From: Paenisporosarcina sp. FSL H8-0542
Lineage (GTDB): Bacteria; Bacillota; Bacilli; Bacillales_A; Planococcaceae
Assembly: GCF_038632915.1 (NCBI RefSeq)
Contig: NZ_CP152050.1
Coordinates: 361,501 to 425,500, forward strand
Direction: 5' to 3'
Length of the DNA: 64,000 bases
A program made the translations under genes and the position numbers. This document shows, one piece after another, positions 27,447 through 35,677 of this stretch (position 1 is the first letter of the stretch; every line of letters begins with the position of its first letter). The notes under the pieces were generated by a model that did no database searches, was not told the DNA's origin, and was given only the letters and a program-made list of their open reading frames with translations.

Positions 27447-28775
27447 TTAACAACATGAACTCTTCCCAAAGATATTTGTACTGCAAACACCCGTTTCAGG
27501 TAAATCCAGTTCCACACGTTTTGCTGCATCCTGATCACCTGTTAAGTGTGCAACAATGGAACGGACTTGTTCGTAGCCAGTGGCCATCAAAAATGTCGGC
27601 GCACGCCCGTAACTCTTCATGCCCACAAGATAAAAGTTCTTTTCTGGTTGCCGAAGTTCGGCTTCTCCGTGAGGACGAACGGTCCCGCAGCTGTGAATAT
27701 TCGGGTCAATAAGTGGTGCCAAAGCAGATACACTCTCGATAGCAGAATCAATGTCGAGTCTAATTTCACGCAGGAAACTGAAATCAGGTCGAGAGCCAGT
27801 GTTTGCAATGATTTCATCGATATTATCAATTGAGTATCTCTCGTTTTTCATAGTGCCATGAATGGTTAACTTGCCATTCTCTTTAGAGATTTCGTTTACC
27901 AGGAAAGGGGTATGAACGCTAATTTTGCCGCTGTCCACCAGTTGATGAATACGTGAACCTAATTGACCTCTTGCTGGAAGTGCATCCCGGGATTCTCCAC
28001 CATAAACTTCCTCGACACGATTCTTACGCAGAATCCATACGATTTCCGTTCCTTCCAATTCAGCTAATTCCAAGATTGTATTGATTGCAGAATGACCACT
28101 ACCGACAACCGCAACACGTTTTTGTTCAAATTTAATACGTTCTGTTTCTTTTATATTTGGAATGCCGTATTTGATATGAGGTGAAAGCAATTCTTCCCCC
28201 TTTGTCCACACGTTATCTGCATTCACAGGATTTGGTTGTGCCCAAGTACCAGTGGCATCTATGACTGCTTTTGCTTCAATTCTTTCAGTTGTGCCTTCTT
28301 TTTCGATATACAGGATGAAAGACTGTCCGTCTCTTTTGGCATCTTTCATTTTGTCCATTCCCTGTTTACTGATTGCCACTACTTTTGCATTTAATTTGAT
28401 GAATGGGTTAATTTGAGGCAGATTGGCTAAAGGGATTAAATAGTCTTCCACAAGATCTTTACCAAAAGGTAATCTCTTCATGACAGGTGCCTTCCAGTGG
28501 CTTTCTTCCAATAGCTTCAAAGCCACTTTGTCGATATTATATTGCCAAGGGGAAAATAATCGGACGTGACCCCATTTTAAAATATTATGTCCTACCGTGG
28601 ATCCGGCTTCGATTATCAAAAACTGTTCGTTTTTAGCTGCCAGATGCGCAGCTGCAGCCAAACCGACCGGCCCTGCTCCGACGATTACCGTTGGCAAATT
28701 CGTTTCCTCAAGTATAGATTCAGGAGAACTACAGCAATTCGTCAAAATGCTAAAACTCATTTTTTCATTGTTCAT
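27447..28775 (-). CDS. FAD/NAD(P)-binding monooxygenase-like flavoprotein (ArsO-like)
   Basis: About 442 residues with two Rossmann dinucleotide sites: FAD-binding VIVGAGPVGLAAAAHLA near the N-terminus and NAD(P)-binding VAVVGSGHSAINTI near residue 210, plus ATGTW as in flavin monooxygenases. It resembles ArsO-type enzymes found in arsenic operons. Unusual cysteines: NCCSS at residues 13-17 and a tail CSTN...KSSCC. The ATG at 28793 has no ribosome site and lies just after the operator; the ATG at 28775 behind GAAAGAGAG is preferred. The small gene at 27231 follows in the same transcript. The substrate, possibly an arsenical or other thiophilic compound, is inferred from context only. Confidence 0.8.
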   Translation of the reverse strand: MNNEKMSFSILTNCCSSPESILEETNLPTVIVGAGPVGLAAAAHLAAKNEQFLIIEAGSTVGHNILKWGHVRLFSPWQYNIDKVALKLLEESHWKAPVMKRLPFGKDLVEDYLIPLANLPQINPFIKLNAKVVAISKQGMDKMKDAKRDGQSFILYIEKEGTTERIEAKAVIDATGTWAQPNPVNADNVWTKGEELLSPHIKYGIPNIKETERIKFEQKRVAVVGSGHSAINTILELAELEGTEIVWILRKNRVEEVYGGESRDALPARGQLGSRIHQLVDSGKISVHTPFLVNEISKENGKLTIHGTMKNERYSIDNIDEIIANTGSRPDFSFLREIRLDIDSAIESVSALAPLIDPNIHSCGTVRPHGEAELRQPEKNFYLVGMKSYGRAPTFLMATGYEQVRSIVAHLTGDQDAAKRVELDLPETGVCSTNIFGKSSCC

Positions 28776-28797
28776 CGTTAGTCTCTCTTTCATTTAT

Positions 28798-28810
28798 TTG
28801 CAAAATGCAA
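28798..28810. promoter_or_regulatory. Putative MarR operator, copy 1
   Basis: The palindrome TTGCAAAATGCAA lies just upstream of the flavoprotein gene and is identical to the copy at 29328. Half sites TTGCA / TGCAA flank a 3-bp centre. Confidence 0.75.
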
Positions 28811-28845
28811 GTATATAGTGAATAAATAAGCAAGATTTCTCTTGC

Positions 28846-29292
28846 TCATATAATAGGCGTACAGCACACACTTGATTTTGCCATAGCATTATTCAATAAT
28901 TTAATAGATCTCAAGACTGTTTCTTGTTCAAATTCATTCATATGTGAAAAAATTTCATCTAAGTAATTATTCATGGAAGTTTCAATGGCAGTAGCCATGA
29001 ATTTACCTTGAGTAGTTAAGGATAAAATATAATACCTTTTATCATCAAGGGAAGGGGATTTTGTGACCAGTCCCATTTTGATTAATGTTTGAATCTGTCT
29101 ACTGAATGTCGTTACATCAATTGCCAAAAGCTCTGCAATTTGTTGCATGGTTGGTTCATGTTGTTTATCAATTTCGTATAGAATATGACTATGCACAGCT
29201 GAAATATCAATGCCACCAATGGTGCAACAATTTTTATTCAAAAGGCCGAAGCGGCGGGTCAATACTTGAAATAACTCACGTTTGTTTTCCAT
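28846..29292 (-). CDS. MarR-family regulator with paired cysteines
   Basis: A 148-residue winged-helix repressor. The recognition region reads TMQQIAELLAIDVTTFSRQI, followed by the wing SLDDKRYYILSLT. Atypical for MarR are two vicinal cysteine pairs, Cys22-Cys23 (NKNCCTIGG) and Cys143-Cys144 (SSVCCTP), the kind of site that could bind As(III), Sb(III) or a similar soft metalloid. It sits between the flavoprotein (same strand, downstream) and the divergent acetyltransferase; both control regions contain the same palindrome, the presumed operator. Confidence 0.88.
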   Translation of the reverse strand: MENKRELFQVLTRRFGLLNKNCCTIGGIDISAVHSHILYEIDKQHEPTMQQIAELLAIDVTTFSRQIQTLIKMGLVTKSPSLDDKRYYILSLTTQGKFMATAIETSMNNYLDEIFSHMNEFEQETVLRSIKLLNNAMAKSSVCCTPII

Positions 29293-29327
29293 GATTCACC
29301 TCTTTAATATAGTTATATGTTAATTGT

Positions 29328-29340
29328 TTGCAAAATGCAA
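29328..29340. promoter_or_regulatory. Putative MarR operator, copy 2
   Basis: A second exact TTGCAAAATGCAA in the 91-bp gap between the marR-like gene and the divergent acetyltransferase gene, placed to control both. Confidence 0.75.
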
Positions 29341-29383
29341 CTAAAAACTAAGATAAAATTAAATTGATAAAGAAGGTATAAAA

Positions 29384-29881
29384 ATGTCCGTAAAAATTCG
29401 TCCCATGCTGGCAACTGACTGGCAAGAAGTAAAAGAGATTTACGAAGAGGGCATCAAATCAAAAAATGCCACTTTTGAAACACAGGCACCCACGTATGAA
29501 AAATGGATGGAAACCTCTCATCCTGAGTGTCACATGGTTGCAGTAGAAAATAATCACGTGTTGGCTTGGGCGAAGGTGCTGTATACTTCGGCACGTCCTG
29601 TATATGCAGGGGTGGGTGAAGTTAGTATATACGTACATCCAGATGCGAAAGGTAGAGGTGTAGGCAAGCGTTTACTACAGGAACTAATCAAAACATCTGA
29701 ACAAAAGGGTTTTTGGACATTAAAAGCAGTCATTTTCCCTGAAAATGTAGCGAGCCTCAAACTTCATTTGTCCTGCGGTTTTCGGGAAGTCGGATTTCAT
29801 GAGCGAATGGGTAAGATGGACGGGGTCTGGCGTGATAATACGGTATTGGAAAGACGCAGCACACTTGTAGGTATTGACTAA
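29384..29881 (+). CDS. GNAT acetyltransferase of the phosphinothricin/arsinothricin type (ArsN1-like)
   Basis: A 165-residue GNAT. The substrate-side strand FETQAPTYEKW, motif A VHPDAKGRGVGKRLLQEL and the C-terminal HERMGKMDGVWRDNTVLERR match the PAT/ArsN branch, whose members acetylate phosphinothricin, methionine sulfoximine or the arsenic antibiotic arsinothricin. Divergent from the cysteine-rich marR-like gene with a shared operator, which favours the ArsN1 reading; YwnH-like PAT activity is the alternative. It starts behind AAGAAGG. Confidence 0.8.
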   Translation: MSVKIRPMLATDWQEVKEIYEEGIKSKNATFETQAPTYEKWMETSHPECHMVAVENNHVLAWAKVLYTSARPVYAGVGEVSIYVHPDAKGRGVGKRLLQELIKTSEQKGFWTLKAVIFPENVASLKLHLSCGFREVGFHERMGKMDGVWRDNTVLERRSTLVGID

Positions 29882-29897
29882 TACCTTTTTATTTAAA

Positions 29898-30142
29898 GGC
29901 TTTGTTAAACACTACTGTTGATTAGACACTCCGGCGGAATTACGTGCGGGCAAGACCTCGCAGCGAGGACAAAGGAACGAAAGCTAGAACGCCACCTCCC
30001 TGCTCCTGCGGTTACTCGTCGCAAAATGCAATTTTGTGGAAACGCCATCTTGAGCAACATCCTGTTGGCCCGAGGAGGCTTGCCTGTTCGTCCGCGGAAA
30101 GGGAGCAAATTCCCTAAATCAACATTAAAAGTTAACAGAGCC
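29898..30142. mobile_element. MITE-like repeat element, 245 bp
   Basis: Imperfect terminal inverted repeats of about 26 bp: GGCTTTGTTAAACACTACTG... at the left, and the reverse complement of the right end reads GGCTCTGTTAACTTTTAATG..., both ending TTGATT. Internal GC-rich dyads (CTCCGGCGGA / TCCGCGGA; CGGGCAAG / CTTGCCTG) allow a large foldback. It has no coding capacity and the base composition differs from neighbours. No clear target duplication was found. Confidence 0.75.
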
Positions 30143-30165
30143 TATATAAAAAAATGATCGGACAA

Positions 30166-30206
30166 AAACGTGACGCCTGAACTTAGGTGTCACGTTTTCA
30201 TTTTAA
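30166..30206. terminator. Bidirectional terminator
   Basis: The stem AAAACGTGAC / GTCACGTTTT, with CCT / AGG inside, lies just before the convergent VOC gene. Confidence 0.8.
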
Positions 30207-30215
30207 ATCATGATT

Positions 30216-30587
30216 TCATTTTTCCAACCACTCCAAAAATTCTAAGCGGTTTCCGAAAGGGTCATTAACATAAAAGCGGTTGGCTCCTGGTAATCTATCA
30301 TCCGTCAGTACCGATATGCCTTTACTACGAATATGATCAGCCAATGCTTCAAGTTCACTTACTTCGAAGGCAGGATGCGCTTTTTTTGCAGGAACAAAAG
30401 ATTGTTCTACGCCTATATGAATATGAACACTCCCATTTGAAAACCAAACTCCGCCATTCTGTTTCAGGCTATCAGGCTTTTCAACTTCTTCTAAAGAAAG
30501 AACGTCCCGATAAAAAGAGCGTGCTGTCTCTTCACTTCCTATTGGAGCAGCCAATTGAATATGGTCGATTTGTTTAATTAATATCAT
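30216..30587 (-). CDS. VOC-family (glyoxalase/dioxygenase-fold) protein
   Basis: A 123-residue single VOC domain: HIQLAAP (metal-ligand His in strand 1), FYRDVL, VHIHIGV, HPAFEV and the C-terminal FYVNDPFGNRLEFLE with the Glu ligand. The start at 30587 overlaps the end of the upstream MFS gene by 14 nt, so they are translationally coupled. The long frame to 30608 lacks a better site. Substrate unknown; candidates are a detoxified aldehyde or an antibiotic. Confidence 0.85.
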   Translation of the reverse strand: MILIKQIDHIQLAAPIGSEETARSFYRDVLSLEEVEKPDSLKQNGGVWFSNGSVHIHIGVEQSFVPAKKAHPAFEVSELEALADHIRSKGISVLTDDRLPGANRFYVNDPFGNRLEFLEWLEK

Positions 30588-31755
30588 TTTTAGTTTCCAA
30601 CCTTTCATGCTTGATTAAAGGCAATAAGAAGAGTGCACCGACAAACACTACAGATGCTGCACAAGAAATTGCTAATGCATAACTTTCGGTCTCGGCAGTT
30701 AAAACTCCTGCTATAGAGGGACCGAACATTTGTCCTAGTGCATAAATAGTGGTCATGATTGCGATAACTCTAGCACTGCCATGGGGATTTTTGTTACGAG
30801 CAAATGCTGTGGCAAGAGTGGTAACCCCCATAAAAGTAGCTCCAAATAAAACAGCACTCACATAAAAGCTTGTAGAAGATTCAGACAGGGCTGGCAAAGC
30901 GATACCAATCGACTGGATAATCAATAAAATCATCAGTGACAACATGTAGCCAAATTTACTGCCAAAATAAGCCCATATAATACACGAAGGAATTGCAGCC
31001 AAACCGACTAAAACCCAGACACTCGTAGCGTTTCCACTGAAAGCGGGAGTCATTTCAGCGATGGCTACAATAAATGTGCCTGTCACGATATAACCTAATC
31101 CTTCCAACCCATACGCTACGAGTAACCATGGTAGCCATTTTGGTGTTTTGGATGGTGTTGAGATGTTCGCGGCTGAACTAATAGTCGGTTCAGCGTGGTC
31201 TTCTTTAACAGTTGAGAAGACTACGATACTTAATACTGCTGCCAAACACGCAAGTCCTATCCAGGCACCTTCGTACTGAAACTTGTTTATTAATAGTGGA
31301 ACAAGCATGCCTGATACGAAAATTCCTAGACCAACTCCTCCATACATGACACCGACCAGACCGAGTTTACTTTGTTTGGCCAACTGATCCAATATCAAAC
31401 TGGAAGCAAGGACGAAGACGAATGCACTTGTAATGCCGGACAGGAATCGCCAGACCATCCATGCGGTATGATTATATGTAAGTCCCATGACTAACGTTAA
31501 TAAAATACTGATGACAATAGAGATACGCAAAAAAATGGCCCGGTTGCGCTTTAAAGGAACGACGCTTGCAATCACGGCACCTACCAAATAACCAGCATAA
31601 TTACTTGATGCCAAATATCCGGCAAATCGGGTAGAGAAGCCACTTTCATGTTGCATAAAAGGTAGAATTGGCGTGTAGGCAAAGCGGCCGATACTCATGG
31701 CAATAAACAGAGCAAAAACGCCTCCGGTAACAAGTAAATAAGGATTTTTAGACAA
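30574..31755 (-). CDS. YbfB/YjiJ-family MFS transporter
   Basis: A 393-residue, 12-helix MFS protein. The N-terminal GRFAYTPILPFMQ and SSNYAGYLVGA are the signature of the YbfB/YjiJ family. The start is a TTG 8 nt after GGAGGGGG. It forms an operon with the downstream VOC protein. The family is uncharacterised; context suggests export or uptake of the VOC substrate. Confidence 0.88.
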   Translation of the reverse strand: MSKNPYLLVTGGVFALFIAMSIGRFAYTPILPFMQHESGFSTRFAGYLASSNYAGYLVGAVIASVVPLKRNRAIFLRISIVISILLTLVMGLTYNHTAWMVWRFLSGITSAFVFVLASSLILDQLAKQSKLGLVGVMYGGVGLGIFVSGMLVPLLINKFQYEGAWIGLACLAAVLSIVVFSTVKEDHAEPTISSAANISTPSKTPKWLPWLLVAYGLEGLGYIVTGTFIVAIAEMTPAFSGNATSVWVLVGLAAIPSCIIWAYFGSKFGYMLSLMILLIIQSIGIALPALSESSTSFYVSAVLFGATFMGVTTLATAFARNKNPHGSARVIAIMTTIYALGQMFGPSIAGVLTAETESYALAISCAASVVFVGALFLLPLIKHERLETKNDIN

Positions 31756-31881
31756 GGCGAATTCCCCCTCCAGTTTTCTTCTATAATCATACGCCTTTCA
31801 TTCAAAATTTCAAAAGAAGGTTTGATTTCCACAATAAAGGAAATAGATAGGGAAAGCGAAAAGAACTTGGAGGAACTATTT

Positions 31882-32400
31882 ATGAATGATCAACAATTGA
31901 AACAACTAAAAGACCAACTTACTCAAGACCTGGAAGATGTGAAAAACCGTCTTCATGAAGACCATCATTTAGAAACAACGGAGTTATCCAATTATGATAA
32001 TCATCCGGCTGATAACGCGACGGATTTAACTGATCAAAATACAGAAATGGCAATTGAACACCATAAAGAAGAGGAAGTCGAACAAATTGAATCAGCTTTG
32101 CAGGCTATCGAAAATGGAACATATGGTATTTGCACCGTATGTGGGGAAGATATTCCGTTTGAACGACTGGAAGCATTGCCGACTGCACGTACGTGCATTG
32201 AACACGCAAATCATGATTTTGGCACGGACGGTCGACCATCTGAAGAAGACATTCTTGGTTCTTCGACGGAACACCCAATAAAAGATACAGGTGGCGTCCG
32301 AGATTACGAAGATAGCTTTGATGATGTTAAGAATTTCGGTACTTCAGATTCACCGCAGGATGCAGTGAAAAGCGATCAAAAAAACTTTTACAAAAAATAA
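31882..32400 (+). CDS. yteA: YteA-family DksA/TraR-type zinc-finger protein
   Basis: A 172-residue protein. The ATG at 31882 follows TTGGAGGAA. The N-terminal half is an acidic coiled coil (LKDQLTQDLEDVKNRLHEDHH) and the C-terminal part is the DksA/TraR finger YGICTVCGEDIPFERLEALP followed by TCIEHA, so the fourth metal ligand would be His. This is the YteA layout seen in Bacillus, associated with sporulation or stress; target unknown. Confidence 0.88.
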   Translation: MNDQQLKQLKDQLTQDLEDVKNRLHEDHHLETTELSNYDNHPADNATDLTDQNTEMAIEHHKEEEVEQIESALQAIENGTYGICTVCGEDIPFERLEALPTARTCIEHANHDFGTDGRPSEEDILGSSTEHPIKDTGGVRDYEDSFDDVKNFGTSDSPQDAVKSDQKNFYKK

Positions 32401-32408
32401 AATGCACG

Positions 32409-32442
32409 CGAGGATTCCTAGAGAATCCTCGTTTTTATTTTT
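32409..32442 (+). terminator. Rho-independent terminator of yteA
   Basis: The stem CGAGGATTC / GAATCCTCG with a 5-nt loop is followed by TTTTTATTTTTTC. Confidence 0.9.
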
Positions 32443-32582
32443 TCAATCGCAAACAGATTGGACTCTATTCAAAAGTGGTGCTTTTCACATATAATGAGAG
32501 AAATGAGAATATTTAAATTATCCTGAAAAGTATCTGTAACTATTTTTTTGATTAAACGTTTAATTGATTTGGAGGAACATGA

Positions 32583-33086
32583 ATGAGATTAGTCAAACCA
32601 TCACTTGAGTGGAAACAACAACATGAAAATTTCATGGTGAAGTGGGGTTCCGATCGAATGGTTCCGAGTAGTATGGATTTATCGGGATTTGATACATATG
32701 AAGAGTTTTTATTCGCATTGGACTTACGTGCGAAGGGAGAACATCCATGGGTTCCAAGTTCCCATTATTTTTTAATAGATGGTAAAGATCAAATAATCGG
32801 CATGGTTGATATTCGGCATGAACTGAACGAATTTTTGCGGAACATCGGAGGACATATCGGATATGGTATTCTTCCAAGTGAACGCAAAAAAGGGTACGCA
32901 ACCTACTTGTTAAAAGAAGTTTTAACAAAATGTAAAGAGCTACAGATTGATCAAGTTCTAATCACCTGTGATGAAGACAATATAGGTTCTGCTAAAGTGA
33001 TTATGAATAACGGAGGAATAGAGGACGATTTATTCATCACGGAAGAAGGCGTGATGAAGAGAAGATTTTGGATTTCTATTAAGTAA
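32583..33086 (+). CDS. GNAT-family N-acetyltransferase
   Basis: A 167-residue GNAT. The core includes IGMVDIRHELNEFLRNIGGH and motif A GYGILPSERKKGYATYLLKE, then a CoA-side DEDNIGSAKVIMNNGG. This layout is typical of the acetyltransferases that resemble COG3981. It starts behind TTGGAGG. The gap 33087-33380 after it is AT-rich with no ORF, hairpin or clear terminator. Confidence 0.87.
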   Translation: MRLVKPSLEWKQQHENFMVKWGSDRMVPSSMDLSGFDTYEEFLFALDLRAKGEHPWVPSSHYFLIDGKDQIIGMVDIRHELNEFLRNIGGHIGYGILPSERKKGYATYLLKEVLTKCKELQIDQVLITCDEDNIGSAKVIMNNGGIEDDLFITEEGVMKRRFWISIK

Positions 33087-33383
33087 TAATAGAATTTTTT
33101 ATGCTAGGTAAAAAGATAGAAAAAGCGAGAAGAAAATATAATTTTTTTTGCAATGAAGAACATAATACTAATTATTTTAGATAAAACTCTTAAAAATCAT
33201 TGATATTTGCATTAAAAATGGTAAATATATGTTTTCATTCATGAAATTATCAGTTACAATATATATAATTAAGCGAAAATTCATATTAATTAGATATTTA
33301 ATTTGAATAACTATCAATTTGTAACGGTTTTTTTAGATATCCTTCACATATTTGCCCAGTCCAATGTAGAATGGAGCGGAATC

Positions 33384-34451
33384 ATGAATCAAGTGTTAGA
33401 GTCTATGGAATCGAAAGTAAATAGCGAAATAATGTACAGTCAGATAATTGAATACTCTGTAGAAACCATCATTATTCATGTTAATCAAGAAGTTCTTTAT
33501 ATTAACCAATCCGGCTCGAATTTTCTAAGAGGTACAAAAGAAGAGTTCATTGGCAAGGATTTCTTAAACATTTTTCAGCTCGACATGAAGGACATGATTC
33601 GGGAAAAAATTCAAAAAACCATGATTGGAAATGAACCGACTCGCATGATCGAACAAACCATTACGCGTTTTGATGGGACGCTGGTCGATGTCGAGCTATA
33701 CTGTCATCCGGTACAATTCGGTGACAGAAGAGCCATTCAAACCGTATTGCGGGATATCACAGTTCGAAAAGAAACTGAAAAAATGTTAAATGACCGACAA
33801 AAATTGGCTTCAATTGGGCAAATTGCTGCTGGAATCGCACATGAAGTAAAAAATCCTCTTACATCAGTAAAAGGTTTCCTGCAATTATTGAAAGAACATA
33901 ATTCACACCCTTATTTATTCACGATGGAAAGCGAACTAGAGAAGGCAATCGACACATTGCAAAATTTACTTCAAGTATCCAGGCCGAACCTTTACGAAGA
34001 ACAGCTAGTCGAGATCGACGTATGTAAAGAGTTGAATTCAATCGTCTTCTTATTTCAAGACAAGCTATACAATATAGAACTTGAAATGGATATAAGGGAT
34101 TGTAGGAAACATATTTATGGCAAGAAAAATCTATATTTGAAAGCGTTTTTTAATTTGATAAAAAATGCAATCGAATCGATGCCGTCAAAAGGAAAGCTCC
34201 GAATAGAGCATTACTTTCAAGATGACCTAGTCCATGTGAAAATCAGTGATAATGGAGTGGGCATTCCGAAAGATAAACTAAACTTGCTTGGAACTCCTTT
34301 CTATTCAAGTAAAAGTGATGGCACTGGCTTAGGGTTAACACAAGTATTTACCACAATTAATGATCACGGTGGACAAATGACTGTGAACAGTGTGATTGAT
34401 CAAGGAACCACATTCCACCTGAAATTGCCTCAATATCCGGTTGGTATGTAA
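33384..34451 (+). CDS. PAS-domain sensor histidine kinase (sporulation-kinase-like)
   Basis: A protein of about 355 residues with no transmembrane segment: PAS domain (about 20-135, IIEYSVETIIIHVNQEVLY ... VLRDITVRK), HisKA with phosphorylated His in GIAHEVKNPLTSVKGF (about residue 160), and HATPase with NLIKNAIESM, DNGVGI and DGTGLGL. This is the KinA/KinB/KinE-type core that feeds the Spo0 phosphorelay in bacilli. No response regulator is adjacent, in line with an orphan phosphorelay kinase. TTG at 33303 extends the frame but lacks a ribosome site, while TGGAGCGG precedes the ATG at 33384. Confidence 0.88.
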   Translation: MNQVLESMESKVNSEIMYSQIIEYSVETIIIHVNQEVLYINQSGSNFLRGTKEEFIGKDFLNIFQLDMKDMIREKIQKTMIGNEPTRMIEQTITRFDGTLVDVELYCHPVQFGDRRAIQTVLRDITVRKETEKMLNDRQKLASIGQIAAGIAHEVKNPLTSVKGFLQLLKEHNSHPYLFTMESELEKAIDTLQNLLQVSRPNLYEEQLVEIDVCKELNSIVFLFQDKLYNIELEMDIRDCRKHIYGKKNLYLKAFFNLIKNAIESMPSKGKLRIEHYFQDDLVHVKISDNGVGIPKDKLNLLGTPFYSSKSDGTGLGLTQVFTTINDHGGQMTVNSVIDQGTTFHLKLPQYPVGM

Positions 34452-34462
34452 AGGAGAATATG

Positions 34463-34771
34463 ATGAACAGATTTGGTATGTTTGGAGAAATCACGACCAT
34501 TGAAGGTAAACGTGATGAATTGGTCGGTATATTGTTGGAAGCTGCAGAGGCGATGAACACACTGGAAGAATGTGAGCTTTATATCGTTAGTGTAAAAGAA
34601 GAAGTACCAGATGGGATTTGGGTTACTGAAGTTTGGCAAAACGCAGAAGCACATAAAGCTTCTCTATCACTTGATGCAGTAAAAATGTTGATACAAAAAG
34701 GCCGCCCTCTTATTAAGGGAATGAATACGATGAATACGTTTTCCCCACTAGGCGGAAAGGGTCTATCATAA
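34463..34771 (+). CDS. ABM-domain putative quinol monooxygenase
   Basis: A 102-residue ferredoxin-like ABM protein: FGMFGEITTIEGKRDELVGIL and ELYIVSVKEEVPDGIWVTEVWQ. Relatives oxidise quinols or degrade haem or antibiotics; the role here is unknown. AAGGAG spacing favours the second of two adjacent ATGs (34463). It starts 11 nt after the kinase stop, so probably co-transcribed. Confidence 0.82.
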   Translation: MNRFGMFGEITTIEGKRDELVGILLEAAEAMNTLEECELYIVSVKEEVPDGIWVTEVWQNAEAHKASLSLDAVKMLIQKGRPLIKGMNTMNTFSPLGGKGLS

Positions 34772-34823
34772 AATTCTTGTCATCCTTCCGTTCTAATCAG
34801 AGAATGGATTTTTTTTATTAATT

Positions 34824-34855
34824 GAAAAAAGCACCAATCCATGAAAGACTGGTGC
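34824..34855 (-). terminator. Rho-independent terminator of the OsmC-SDR operon
   Basis: On the minus strand GCACCAGTC / GATTGGTGC is followed by TTTTTTC. Confidence 0.85.
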
Positions 34856-34861
34856 GAAAAG

Positions 34862-35653
34862 TTATAACGCTTTTAACATACCGCCGTCAATCACCAGAGA
34901 TTGACCGGTCAAATATGTATTTAAGGGGGAAGCTAAGAATAATACGATTTTGGCAAATTCCTCTGGCTGTCCATAACGCCCCATAGGAATAAGACTCTCA
35001 CTGTATTTGACAATGTCTTCTATAGAGACATTCTGGCGACTAGCTACCAGATGGTCAAGTTCTGCCACACGGTCAGTAGCGATGCGTCCAGGACCAATCG
35101 TATTCACTAAAATATTATATTTTGCATATTCACGGGCCAGACTTTTCGTCATTCCGACCATTCCGGAACGGAACGTATTGGAGAGAATCAATCCATCAAT
35201 CACTTCTTTTGTTGAAGAAGAAGAAATATTGATGATGCGTCCAAAATCGTTTGATTGCATGTGAGGCAAAACAGCACGAGTCGTACGGATATAACTCAGT
35301 AAGTTTTTCTCAAATGCCGCCATCCAATCCGAGTCTGTTACATCTTTGAATCCTCCAGCTGTTGGTCCACCTGTATTGTTAACTAAAATATCCACACCAT
35401 TGAATTCTTTTGATACCCATGAGAAAAGAGCATGTAGGTCTTCTACAGAAGACATGTCACATTTCTTGTAATAGACTTTCGGATTATTTGTCAGCTGCTG
35501 GATTTCTTTAACAGTGCTATCCAACGTCTCTACATTACGGCTCGATAATAGGACGGTTGCGCCTTCTTTTGCAAATTCCAAAGCCGTTGCTTTTCCCAAA
35601 CCTTTACTCGATGCGGTCACGAGAACAATTTTATCTTGTAACTGTAAATCCAT
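34862..35653 (-). CDS. SDR-family oxidoreductase with an atypical active site
   Basis: A 263-residue Rossmann-fold protein: TGxxxGxG equivalent TASSKGLG (cofactor binding), NNTGG, and the NISSSS strand. The catalytic YxxxK is not present: the aligned position reads SNTFR (ILSNTFRSGMVGMTKS), replacing Tyr with Ser and Lys with Arg. Similar S-N-x-x-R variants exist among SDR proteins as I recall, so this may be a coherent subfamily with altered chemistry. It follows the OsmC gene by 24 nt in one operon. Confidence 0.88.
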   Translation of the reverse strand: MDLQLQDKIVLVTASSKGLGKATALEFAKEGATVLLSSRNVETLDSTVKEIQQLTNNPKVYYKKCDMSSVEDLHALFSWVSKEFNGVDILVNNTGGPTAGGFKDVTDSDWMAAFEKNLLSYIRTTRAVLPHMQSNDFGRIINISSSSTKEVIDGLILSNTFRSGMVGMTKSLAREYAKYNILVNTIGPGRIATDRVAELDHLVASRQNVSIEDIVKYSESLIPMGRYGQPEEFAKIVLFLASPLNTYLTGQSLVIDGGMLKAL

Positions 35654-35677
35654 CTGATCCCTCTTCTCTAATAGAGT

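Noticed and set aside
28793-28795. ATG at 28793 as the flavoprotein start
   Set aside because: It lies directly against the operator without a ribosome site; the ATG at 28775 is better placed.
34782-34816. Terminator after the ABM monooxygenase gene
   Set aside because: A T run is present but only about 4 bp of clean pairing (ATCC/GGAT) could be drawn, so it was left out.
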